64,000 nt of DNA from Siphonodentalium dalli (lineage: Eukaryota > Mollusca > Scaphopoda > Gadilida > Siphonodentaliidae): the NCBI GenBank assembly GCA_032622095.1, contig CP136065.1, positions 35,496,732 through 35,560,731 on the forward strand, read 5' to 3'. The notes below the pieces were generated by a model. It ran no database searches. It was given only the letters and a program-made list of their open reading frames with translations, and was not told the DNA's origin. Of the stretch, positions 42,745 through 53,717 are shown piece by piece. The position numbers and the translations under genes are program-made. Every line of letters begins with the position of its first letter. Position 1 is the stretch's first letter.

Positions 42745-44290
42745 TTCTCGCCCTGGCCACGCCCATCATCCGGGAGTTTGCTGGCGACACACCCACTTTG
42801 CGGAATCTCGTTGCTTCCAAAAAGGTTAAAAATGGAATTGTAAATTTTGTTATCTGATATTGATCGTTATTTGAAGCATGGACTCACGGGGGGGGTCCGT
42901 ATATATGAGGTATGCACGACTTATATACGACATGCACCCGCGGACTGACTAACCGGTCTCTGGATGTCAAACAAACTCGGAATTACAAGCACTTGGTTAA
43001 CCCTTTGCCCGTTTCAATGATCTTCATTGACAATGAAACCGCCAACTCATATTATAAATAAATATCGGTAGCGGTAGGCCTAGTGCATTGTTGTAAATTT
43101 ATGACTGGTGGATCCAGGAATGATTTATCTTTTTGTTCATCATTGTTTGGCATGTATGTGGATAACTATATATCTTTAATTATCCTCCATTACTGAAGAT
43201 TGTATATATGAGCACAATTATAATCAGTGCCCTGGCCAGTAGGCCTACATCTTCATCAATTGGCTCAATCGTCACCCTCGTCGAATCGGCTTACCAATTC
43301 CGAGGAATCGACGGAAAGTACCGAGGTTTCCGATTGCAATTGGCTACAATTCCACAGTTTGGCAGCAGTCGAATTCCTAAGATGGCCACAAATCTGACAG
43401 CTTGTAAGAAAAGGAATTATAATTCTTATTTAGCGATATGTAATCTTCAAACATTAAATTAAACATATAGTAATCATTTGTCGCATTCCGCGATTGAAAT
43501 TTGTCCATATGATATAAAAACATGAAATAGGCCAATATAGTTACCTTACTCGTATTTAAATTCGCGCAGAAATATTTTTCGCTCACAAATAGCGAATTTA
43601 AAACTAAGCGAAAAATAGTACGAATCATAAGTTGATATCAAACAATAGCAAAAATAAGAGGGGTGTAACACTGTTTTATTTAGATAATATACACTTATAT
43701 TTACATAATTATGGGCAACCAATCAATCTCAAAGCCATTAATCATATGTACATTTAAAGCAATAAATCATGGTTAGATCTTTGATGTTGAAATGCTTCTA
43801 AGAAATGCACATATTCCAGAATGGATGTGCACGAAAGCACGTCTCCGTATTCACAACCATGTGTTGACACCGTTTTAAAATTCACGCAACCATGCAAGAG
43901 TTGATTTGTCATCTAAAGTCAGCAACATAGTGATTATATATAGATACGTGGTTTTACTTCTTTCGAGTTCAATTCCACGATGTCCATAAATATCTATTAA
44001 ATATCAAACTACTTATTTGGACCATACATAAGTAGGCTACACGTCTTCACAACAATATTATTACGCAGTTGTGTTCTATTCTATGGAAATTTTCTTCGAG
44101 ACAGTCTTTGATATACACATATATCTTCAGGGATAATTAAGAACTGAAACGAGACTTTTACGACAAATAATTTTGTCAGTTTGGGCGCAGTTCGCGCAGA
44201 CGGGTAGGCCTACGCGAATTCAAAACTGAGCGAAAATTAGTACTGCGCGAATTTAAATACGAGTATACACGGACTTTAATATAATTATAT
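42745..44290. other. Region upstream of G1
   Basis: A CG-rich island-like block lies next to the G1 start. At 43292-43378 a CG-rich stretch on the minus strand ends in a donor-like GAATTG|GTAAGC and could be a 5' UTR exon of G1, but this is weak. Seven bases of G at about 42890. Confidence 0.4.
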
Positions 44291-44661
44291 TTAACCCTGT
44301 CATGACTGGAGTTGCGCTGGCGCAGCATTAACAATAATGTCCAAGTGCATTTTCTTATATGTGCGAGTCTCCCATAGGGAGCCTAACATATATATAAGAG
44401 AATACACTGGCTTACAAGGTCAAGGTATAAATATTAATTGTTAGTATGCCAATGCATTCTCTTATATATATAAGGCTCTCTGTGTATGGGAGACCGTTTT
44501 CACATTTATTAATAATTGGACTTAAGACGGTTAAGTCCAAGTATTTAATAAATGTGAAAACGGCATCCCATACCTATGGGATACTTGCATAATATATAAG
44601 AGATTGCATTGGCACATGGTTTTCGCAAAATGTCAGAACGCTCCAGTCATGGAAGGGTTAA
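44291..44661. mobile_element. Family A MITE subtype ii carrying a nested hairpin
   Basis: TTAACCCTGTCATGACTGGA ... CATGGAAGGGTTAA. The second hairpin's loop (ATGGGA) is split by about 75 bp (44493-44567). Confidence 0.78.
44493..44567. mobile_element. Small palindrome inserted into the hairpin loop
   Basis: CCGTTTTCACATTTATTAAT ... ATTTAATAAATGTGAAAACGG, with an inner palindrome GGACTTAA/TTAAGTCC. It sits between 'GTATGGGAGA' and 'CATCCCATACC'. Confidence 0.7.
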
Positions 44662-44829
44662 GCTTATAAATGTGATATCTTTAGATTTAAAGGTGGTATA
44701 TCTCTTCTCTGAACTTTTGTTTTTAGATTGGGGGGGGGGGTAAAATAATGATTATAAACGATTCAAATCAGTCAACTAGCTGGAGCTTATGTCACTGGGA
44801 AATGCATTCTAGGAATTATTTTCTATGAA

Positions 44830-45247
44830 TTGGGATAGTTTATGACTTTATGTGGCTATTTTTTTTTTGAAAATTACCACATTTTTAATGAAAATTATCT
44901 TTAAAAAAACTTTGATGTAATATATTCGTAACACCAGAATTTTCTCCTGTGTTTGTTTGTTTTGGGGGGGGGGGCATGCAGTGCTACTTGGGCTACATTG
45001 TAAGCAAAATGCATTCAAAACAAGTTTCCAAGAAATTGTGTTACGGTGCCAGGAAGAGACAGAGCATCTTTAAATTTCAATTGCTGTCAAATAGGCATAA
45101 TTTACCATTCAATACCGAAATCTTGAGTGGCGAGGGTTAGCGAGCGCTATCCCGGATTGTTTTTAATAATACGGTGGCAGTTTTATCTAAAGTTCAATAA
45201 GTTGGGTCTCCCTGGTGTATAGTGTTTAGCTTATCGCACACTCTTAT
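44830..45247. repeat. Dispersed repeat copy 2, inverted relative to 34800-35160
   Basis: 'GGCTACATTGTAAGC', 'CCAGGAAGAGACAGAGCATC', 'GGCGAGGGTTAGCGAGCGCT' and 'GGGTCTCCCTGGTGTA' are the complement of copy 1 in the same order. A G10 run at about 44965 is specific to this copy. Confidence 0.8.
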
Positions 45248-45549
45248 CAGCATATATGAACACGTTCCCTCTTAGTGAACCCAGAATTTTTGTGTTTTTT
45301 GGAAAGTCGACTCTTCCCATTCAATCTGTGTTAATTCAAGCATGTAGCCATCCAGCATATAGTTCTTTTCCCAAAGTGTCATCGCATTATAGTTACCATA
45401 CCCTCGAAACTATCAGGGTAAACTTACTAATTATACTTTTGTTTTAGGTATTTTTTTTATAATGATATGGAACAGACACGCTTCCCTAAAATCGTACCAT
45501 TTTCATCGAAAGAATTTATTTGAATGAGAGTTAATTCCAAAAAAAATGC

Positions 45550-46149
45550 TTAAAGGGGTACTGTACGCCATTTTCAATAAATTCCCGGTGATAACAACGA
45601 TCTATTATCGATACTATATAGAAATATAAGTAATTTGAGTCGAAGATGTATTCTGTAAACGCTCAGGTTAATAGGCTATCTTAAAATTTAATAATTTAAA
45701 AGTTAATAATTTAATATAAATTGATTTTATGGCTCCAGCCATAAAATGGCGTCTCTTAAAATTGGAATTTCCGTGTACAAAACGTAATCAAATTATAATT
45801 GAGGGATACTGGATTAATAAAACAATTGCACACACGATCGTTTGAAACATTATGCTTATACGGGGAGAAAACCCAAGCCACTCATTGACTAGTGACCATA
45901 CACTAACTTAAATGAGTATATGGGACTACTAAGCATATAATATAATGTTTATTTGATTCATTTGGTTGAAAACTGTACAAAAATTACTCGACAACGACAA
46001 TTTGTATTTTTGCATTCCGGTAAATTTGCCATCCGTAACAATACTTCGTACTCAACAGACTTTCAAAAAATGGAAAAGTTGTTACCTTATTCTCCGACTC
46101 GGGGATTATAGAAACCAACAACAACATCTTGGGTACAGTACCCCTTTAA
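45550..46149. mobile_element. 600-bp TTAA-flanked element with GTACTGTAC ends
   Basis: TTAAAGGGGTACTGTACGCC at left and GGGTACAGTACCCCTTTAA at right, an 18/19 inverted match with TTAA on both sides. The interior has no clear gene; a 66-codon frame (45966-46166) ends beyond the right border and is not convincing. TTAA borders suggest a piggyBac- or Kolobok-like origin (inference). Confidence 0.8.
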
Positions 46150-48599
46150 AGTGGCGTGAAACATAATTATATCCCTGATTCCGAAAAATCAAAGCGAAAA
46201 CTCTTAATCAACGTCGAAATTTAAAAACTTGTATCAGCCTAATTCATGTAGGCACAGTACTGCATGGTCTCTGAGACTCTGACATAAAGTTATATAAAAC
46301 TAAACGTTTACCAAAGCAGCATCTCGCCATCAAAATATCTTAGCTGGTTTTATAGTACGAGATGACTTATGTTATCATGGAGGATGTGGCGACAGGGGAT
46401 TTTGGGGGGGGGGGTATCTACCCTCACAAGTTTGGTCAAATTTTTCAATAGTTGAACATTTCATGCATGTCGTGGCCTGTCACAACATTAATTCGAAATT
46501 TTGCACCACATATAGGTTGAGATTTGTTCTCGTTTGATTTTCCAACAAGTAATAATAGTGGGAAATTTGTTGTTTTTAGACCAGTTGGAAGGCTCCAACA
46601 CAAAGGCCATGTCCCTGTCAGCAAGTGCATTTAAGGGATTAAGCCGTTAACTCATTTTCATGATTATAACCACACTGTTGTTCCATTAAGTTATACTTTG
46701 TGCCGGAAGGTTTTATCTGTTTATTGTGCTTATTCTCAACACAAAGCATTATTATATTTATATAATTTCTAGATTAAATAGGCTCCTGAAGGGAGGCTTT
46801 ATTCAGCATCTTAGGCGCCTGCGTACAGAGCGTACGTATATCTGCTGCAACATATCATCGTGCAAATAGGTTCATGATATTGGACTTATTTGATTCTAAG
46901 ATAGGTCCATGAAATGCATGGCCATGAGTTGGAAAATTTCCAACCTAATATAGGGGGTGTCAGAGTTCCAATGAAATGACTGGAAGGTACCAACCACTCT
47001 GGGCGGGGTGGAAATTTCGAGAACTTGGGAGTTTGGTAAAGGACCCCTCCCCCCCCCCCCACATTATGCATATACGGCCTTATATAGTCTCACAATCCCA
47101 AATAAAATTTGGCCATAACGCCCACGGTAGTATACTTTGGACATTTTGTCCAAATTTTTGTCAGGGACATGTGTCTATGATCAAATTTGATATGAATAGT
47201 CAGGACATTTACGTGATAAGCAGAAATCAAATTTTCATGGTTTATTTCACAATTTTTCATCAGTTTATAAAAATAACAACATGTTCTGGATAACAATCAA
47301 ATAAATACATCTTATGGTGTTATAAACAACTGGTTTTTATTTACAATAACATATAAGGTGTCGTCAGGATGAGAGAAAATGAGCAAACGTCCTTCGTACC
47401 ATGAACGGTATAGGCCTACTATTCCATTGTGGACCGAAAGTATGTGTCGATCTACATTATATTATATATCGTGCAGCATGATACGAAGAAAACAAAACTC
47501 ATTTTGGACCATCTTGACTATATCACAAGTTTTGTATGTATCGGTTATCATATAAAACGTTAAAGCACTATTAAATAAAGGTGCATTCAGGAGTCCATGT
47601 CAATTTTAACAAGTCTGGTTTTTTACTTGTACTAAGATTAAATAACATGAGAAATATCACATGAAAGACACTGCTTTTTGTTTTAATACAGAATGTTCCA
47701 TCCATTTTTATCATATAGTTTCGGTGTTTTATGATAATTGTCATTTTTTTTTTACAAATGACATTCATTTGTATTGTTAGTCTGTGTTATATATCACGTT
47801 TGATGTTACAATTTTGTAAGTGAAACACAGCCAAAAAAAATTAATTAGATTTTGTATGTTAATGGTGTAACTGAATGTATGGACTCATGAATACATCTTT
47901 ATATACTATACCAAATATTATGTGCACCCCCCCCCCCCCCCTGCTCTAAGGCTCCAATACTGAGATTACAAAGCTAATCTCCATCGAGGAGGAAATGGAT
48001 CATATTATATAACAATAAACAGATAAAAACTGATAAATCACGATTTTCCCCCCCATTGTTGAGATATTAAACCAAAATGAGAGAAAGTTGCTAAAATGGA
48101 CACAATGTCTTCAGTGTGGTATAACATAAACATCACCGACATGTGCATAAGAAATAGACAGACTTGTTCTTATTATCTTAATCCAATAATGAGGATTATG
48201 TATGTCAAAACCATTGTGATGAAAACATTACAGTGGAATTGTCGATAAAAGTCCAATTAGATTTAAGATTATATTGGAAAATGTCAAAGAATTGAAAACA
48301 TATTCAGAAACTCGTCTTCAGAATTTCAGACTAAAATATTTGAACGATTAGCGATATTTTTTTTGACAAATCAGTGCACCATGCAGTTTTTGGATAACTC
48401 TCAGCAATGAATAAGAACAAAGTTTGCATTTATCCATTTCACCATGTTCTGATATATCAATTAGAAACTACACGAAGATACAAAACAGATCAACGTAACA
48501 TAATAATACATTCAACGAATCATAGTAAATGCTAAGTCTAATTTAGGTTATTTCTGGTACCGACTATTTTACCATTATACATGTGTATATGGAGTTTGA
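46150..48599. other. Intergenic DNA, no gene found
   Basis: Poly-G and poly-C runs at 46403-46413, 47050-47060 and 47925-47941. Weak 'GGAAATTTCCAAC' motif at 46930. Short frames only. Confidence 0.45.
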
Positions 48600-48605
48600 T
48601 TTATT
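48600..48605 (-). terminator. Poly(A) signal of G2
   Basis: AATAAA on the minus strand (TTTATT here), about 75 bases after the G2 stop codon. Position suits cleavage and polyadenylation. Confidence 0.55.
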
Positions 48606-48679
48606 CGCTAATGAGACAATATGTATCAATAAATTATATAACAATAAAAACGTCCAAGTAACTTGTGCTTATCACTGTC

Positions 48680-49226
48680 CTAGAAAGTCGCCAAAACTTG
48701 AATGTTCTTCGTGTTTCCAGCATGCACGAGCTCACAGAATTTCTTCATCTTCTTCTTAACAACAGTATTGTCATACTTGGAACCGGGTTGTCGCGATGTC
48801 TTTGTGTTCAGATTAACTTTGTTCAGTTGTAACTCGGACATGCACCTTCTCGTTTTGGGTGCACTCTCGGTTTCCGGTCGATGCTTTCTACACGCCTGCT
48901 TCTTCTGGTACCGCCTACTTTTGTTAGCACTAACGTCATCACGTTTTGACGCATCACTTGAATCTAGGTCACCTTCACGACAATCGGTTGCTATGCCATC
49001 GTCAATGATGTGCGAATAACTGGAATATAACCTCCTGTTGACGCATCTGTTTGATGAGTTTTTCTACACTGCCGAACATTTTTCGCTTTTTCAGAGTGTC
49101 GATTTTCTGGTCACACTGCGTCTCGTTGACCAGGGGCAAAGTGACGTCACCAAGTGGGGCTGATGACGAGAAGAAACTGGACACATCGGCAGAAAAACGT
49201 CGTTTCAAATTTGAAAAGGACGGCAT
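48680..49226 (-). CDS. G2, paralogue of G3, unknown function, with frameshift
   Basis: Minus strand: TTTTTTTCTTCAG acceptor, then ATG at once (49226). The first frame reads MPSFSNLKRRFSADVSSFF... to 'SVEKLIKQMRQQ' (about codon 64) and would stop at 49002. The next frame is open from there to the TAG at 48680 and ends 'GNTKNIQVLATF'. This C-terminus and the S(V/I)EK block both match G3 in the same order, so the two frames belong to one gene. A 1-base deletion or 2-base insertion near 49012-49030 is needed to join them. It may be an assembly error or a young pseudogene. The composition is rich in K, R and S, suggesting a nuclear protein (inference). Family unknown. Confidence 0.65.
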
Positions 49227-49875
49227 CTGAAGAAAAAAATCAAGTGGTTAATAATATGCTGGGTCATAAACATAATGATTTAACTTGCACTGACAGGGGT
49301 GATAGGAAGACAGTCAGTCATGACTATATCACCCCTAACAATATACATGTATAGTCTATTAATATTATGTTTATTTGTAATTGTACTTTCCATGTGTGTA
49401 TATTGTAATTAATATATCAAATATATAGGACCGTGTGTTTCTGTTCGGGTTTATATGGAGTTGCACTCGTGTAACTGCTGACATCTAGGTATAGATACAT
49501 GAACCAGATCGAACTGGCAACAACTCGTATTCAAATTATTTAATTGTTTTCTGGAAAGAAAAGGTTAAAAATTGTAGTTTTATTGTGTAAAATCGAATGC
49601 GGCATTTTTTTAAATATTAGCAATATCTTGTGTGGACTTTATAATATGACGTTTACTGTATACAGAAAGATTAAATCAGACAATTTAGAAAATTCTGGGT
49701 GATTAAACATGTATAGCTGAAAAACGCCCCCCCCCCCCCCACCCCCCCCCCCCGACTGTATAAAGCCTGAAAACGGTATACACACTGCAAAATACTATTA
49801 ATCGATCGTGTCTGACATTTCATTCCAAAATACGTTGTTAAAAAAGGGCCATGCCCGTTAAGCTTCTTTATACTC

Positions 49876-49877
49876 AC
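49876..49877 (-). promoter_or_regulatory. Candidate splice donor of a G2 5' exon
   Basis: Minus strand AACA|GTGAGTATAAAG is a strong donor 650 bases upstream of the G2 acceptor (49227-49228). The exon it would end (49878 upward) has no ATG that I can link to G2, so it would be 5' UTR. Confidence 0.4.
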
Positions 49878-49878
49878 T

Positions 49879-51265
49879 GTTATGGTAGGTTCCGATGTAC
49901 AATAAACTCAACGATAACTGATATCCGATAATTATAACGTAGATTCGATTGCGACGTTCATCGACACAGGACATCAATAAAATGACCGTCCATCAAAGAG
50001 CCTGCCCATATCTAGACCTCAGTTGTGATTTTAAGCATTAACCTATTGGGCGATCAATTAGTTTAATTAATTGTTGAAAGGTGTCGTAATTAAGTAATCG
50101 AAGCCAGTCGGATAATAGGGTGCGTGTTGTGACAATAAATCCCCTATGGTATCAGCAACAAAGGATAATCCACGCCGACTTAGAAGGTTTCGACCACAAA
50201 GGGAAGCAAATCTTTTCGCACCTATGGTATGGCTATACATTTACTTCTAATTTCTTGCAATTATTTTAATAAGATAACGAAGATTTACACAATCAATGTC
50301 AAGAACATATTACTTTTTTTTAAACCAACTGCTTTCATCTTCTCTGAACTTGGACATGATGGTGCTTGTTTTAGCAGTTTAAGATAAACAATGCAAACAT
50401 GTCTGAATTAGGCAAGCTCAGAAGATGATGCCAAAGATAAATTTATTAGCGTTGTCTGGGTCAAAATTTCGAAATGATAATCTTTGTGTGAACATATTTT
50501 CATTCATTAGTTACATATAACATTTCATGAGATGAGTAATATTACATATCAAATTGCCAACCATAGGGTGGTGTCAGGTTGGAAATGTCTAACATTAAGT
50601 TTTTAAAATCTTGCAGAACCATTTGGAAAATTGAAGCACAAGGGGCGGTGCAAATCGAATTTAGTATACACAATATTTGTGGCTAAACAAAACAAAAACA
50701 CAAATAATATAGACATCAAAATACAAGGAGGATCGGACAAAAAGCCGTTAATTTAAGGCTTTTGTTAAGTCCTTTCCTCGGAAAATAAATCTATAACCCA
50801 GGCATCTTGGGTTATATATCAGTGGAGTAAAGTATATGGTTCTGTTTCGTCGGTCAATTATACATTCGAAATTTACCACCACTTTCTCGCAACTATTTAC
50901 TATAACCACAGGCAATCATTTGTCAGAATCATTGACGCACCTGCGCACAGAATAAACGATGAAGGCCGGTTGAACAATGATTAGAAACACATGGACACCT
51001 GTCAACCACATTCAAACATGGATCAGCCGGGTATGGACGTGAATAGATGGGTGTCTTGCTTGATACTTCCACAACTAACACCCCCTTAGACCAACCGAAA
51101 CTCACAGGTTCGCAAAACAAGCCTCAAATTGCTGGTTGGAATATCAAACTATAGAGTACATGTAATTTCAACCTATTATTTGTGTGAAATGTCCAACTTT
51201 TGACCAATGTTGTGTGTGTGTGGGGGGGGGGGGGTGTCACCCACTAATAATTGACTGTATAGTTT
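49879..51265. other. Intergenic DNA, no gene found
   Basis: Includes a C-rich run at 49727-49753 just outside, a TG/G run at 51215-51233, and no supported frame. Confidence 0.4.
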
Positions 51266-52171
51266 ATGGGTGGGAAGTTTATTAATGTCGCTTTGAATGA
51301 CGCCTTACTATGTTCAATGAAACGGGTTAATCTAGTTAGGAAACACAGATTTACATTGAACCGTAAAACACTGGAAAGAATATACTTTGCCTATGTAAGA
51401 CCAGTGCTTGAATATGCATCACCAGTATGGGATAATTGTCCTAATTATCTCAGCAATGATATAGAGAAAATACAATTTGAAATGGCAAGGATCGTTACTG
51501 GAGCGACGAACAGCGCCAGTAAAGAGAGCCTACTATTAGATACTGGTTGGGAGACCCTGGCATCAAGGAGGAAAAAACAAAAGCTTATACAATTCCACAA
51601 AATAGTTAATAGTACAGCACCCGTGTACCTACGAAATTATATTTGTCACTCTGAAAACCAAACCGGTTATAATCTTAGACATCATGCAATACGACTACCA
51701 TTGGACGCCACAAAGGATATTTATAAAGATACATTTTTACCCTCTACAATAAGCGATTGGAATAGACTGCCAGAGTGTGTAAAAAATTGTACCAACCTGG
51801 ACAAGTTTAAAGAGTCACTTGCTGACGATCGTATATACACACATCCATACTACTATCATTGCCATAGTCGCAAATCCCAAGTATACCACACACGGTTGAG
51901 ACTGAAATGTAGTAATTTGAATTTCGACCTCATGACCAATTTTGTTAGGCCCGACCCATATTGTGCATGCGGTGCTGTTGAAACAGCCCACCATTACCTG
52001 TTAGAATGCCATTTATACCAGGCATCAAGATTGGAATTGCTATCATCTCTACCAAACATAATATTATCAGAAAGAACCCTACTCGAGGGTTCACCCGAAA
52101 GTTCCATTAGGGAAAATCATAGTATTTTCGAGGCCGCACAAAGATACATAATTAGTACAAAACGATTCTAA
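51266..52171 (+). CDS. Non-LTR retrotransposon ORF2 C-terminal part (5' truncated)
   Basis: 301 codons, uninterrupted. Residues 20-60 read RKHRFTLNRKTLERIY and 'RPVLEYASPVWDN', the RT thumb; 'GYNLRHHA', 'WNRLPECV' and a zinc motif CACG...HHYLLEC (about residues 231-247) follow. This order is standard for the region after the RT in CR1/Jockey-like elements. The RT catalytic core and endonuclease are missing, so this is a 5'-truncated insertion; the Met used here is likely fortuitous. It is related to, but clearly diverged from, the element at 58365-61143. The open frame suggests a fairly young insertion. Confidence 0.85.
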   Translation: MGGKFINVALNDALLCSMKRVNLVRKHRFTLNRKTLERIYFAYVRPVLEYASPVWDNCPNYLSNDIEKIQFEMARIVTGATNSASKESLLLDTGWETLASRRKKQKLIQFHKIVNSTAPVYLRNYICHSENQTGYNLRHHAIRLPLDATKDIYKDTFLPSTISDWNRLPECVKNCTNLDKFKESLADDRIYTHPYYYHCHSRKSQVYHTRLRLKCSNLNFDLMTNFVRPDPYCACGAVETAHHYLLECHLYQASRLELLSSLPNIILSERTLLEGSPESSIRENHSIFEAAQRYIISTKRF

Positions 52172-52879
52172 ACGTAATACTATGTCACATGTCTTCTGCC
52201 ATTGAGTCATATATAAAGTCATACATAATGTCATAATTCGGAAAGCCTGACTGCCCAGCTAACTCATGTAGTCTCTGTACGCCAAGTTATACACAATTGA
52301 CATATAATTCTACAGCCGAATGTTAAACTACCCCGCCCCCATTGACAATCCTATCTTTCTGACCTTTCTTAAACCTAACTACTCTCCTTTCGTCCCATTG
52401 GTTACCTTTAATTCCTTAATCACACCCCACTCCAGTTCTTATCTTATCTCTTGTTATCTTTTGTTGAGTGCGATCTATATCAAAATCACCAATAAGTTAT
52501 TTAAAGTACAAACCAGAAAAATTCCCGTCTGACACGCTCGAACGGCCTTATGTAGTTCGGAAAATTTAAGCGATCTGGGAGAGGACTTACAAAAAAGCCA
52601 CAATATAGGCTTGTTGTCTCATCCCTTTCCAATCACCCATACTCATCCATTAGCATTTTTGTAAAATATTCAACTTGTTTTGTATTGGGAATAAATATTG
52701 TTTACACCAATGAATTATATCGTTCAATGCCGGACCCCGGAGGGTAACAAATTGGTCTAAGATGCATGAATACCCTGTTTGACACCATCAAACCAACATC
52801 TGCACGTACTGTACCAGAAAATAATTAGATCGTACTTATGGACACATCACTAGTATAGGTTTTGATAGCAAGATACTCG
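52172..52879. other. 3' flank of the retroelement and spacer
   Basis: Probably includes the element's 3' UTR; no clear poly(A) or microsatellite end is visible. Confidence 0.4.
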
Positions 52880-53717
52880 AAGTTCAACGGAGAAACACAT
52901 TAAAATTTGTGTAATGCTAAATACAATTCGTATGCGCCAAATGTTTGGAACTTACTGAGACACGACACAAGATTTGCAAACTCTCTGACCGAATTCAAAA
53001 CTTTGTTAAAGGTACTCAATCCGTAAAGAGGGTCCCCATCTCAACAGATTCCAACAACAACAATCCGATCAGAGGGTCCTATATTACTATTTCTTTGGCT
53101 TTGGGGGTAAAAAATATTTGATTCGAGTCGAGGAACCCATCAAACAAAGCTCAGATTTATTAGATATTGATTTTTGAAATTTGTTAATTGCTCGAGATGA
53201 GTACTACTAACTGCCGTCAATTTGGTAACCTGCTCGATATTTTACGCCAAAACTCTATTCAAACAGACAAGGATGGATAACTCTATAATCAAGTGGTAAT
53301 AATAACGAAATTTTGACTGTCTTCTGGGCCAGAAAGAATTCCCGATAATGAAAAATAATAGATTTCTAAAATCGATATCTAACAAATCTGAGCTTTGATG
53401 GATGACTTCCTCGACTCGAATCAAATATTTTTGACCCCCGAAGCCATTGAAATAGTAATTGAGAGGAGTTTTATCGGATTGAGTACCTTTAAAAGAGTGA
53501 ATTATTCTGTGCTCACTATGGGGAAGTTACCTCAGATGTTGTTTAATTATTTTGATGTATGTGTATATCTATAGGTATGTGGTGTGCATAGATGTATGTA
53601 CATCACGTGTGCATGGTAGAGGGCAGGGTACTAGTATATATGAATGTAAGCGCTCTGGGCCATATGGGATAAAGCGCTATATAAAAAATATTTATTATTA
53701 TTATTATTATTATTATT
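52880..53717 (+). pseudogene. Non-LTR 3' end interrupted by a TTAA MITE
   Basis: 52920-53005 reads NVWNLLRHDTRFANSLTEFK, the 'W(N)xL...F(K)xxLK' end of RT proteins. The frame is cut by the MITE at 53006 and resumes at 53491. The 3' UTR ends 'AAGCGCTCTGGGCCATATGG', 'GATAAAGCGCTATATAAAAA' and (ATT)n at 53690-53717, a classic non-LTR tail. Confidence 0.75.
53006..53490. mobile_element. TTAA-flanked MITE with AAAGGTACTCAA ends
   Basis: TTAAAGGTACTCAATCCG ... CGGATTGAGTACCTTTAA, 485 bp, TTAA on both sides. Inside, 'AATATTTGATTCGAGTCGAG' occurs in both orientations (about 53110 and 53412). The sister copy lies at 61540-62016 in the opposite orientation. Confidence 0.9.

Noticed and set aside
42511-42857. 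Plus-strand frames of 61-110 codons
   Set aside because: They overlap G1 exon 1, which has the better start context and splice phase.
43292-43378. CG-rich exon-like block upstream of G1
   Set aside because: Only one plausible splice site; could be 5' UTR but cannot be supported.
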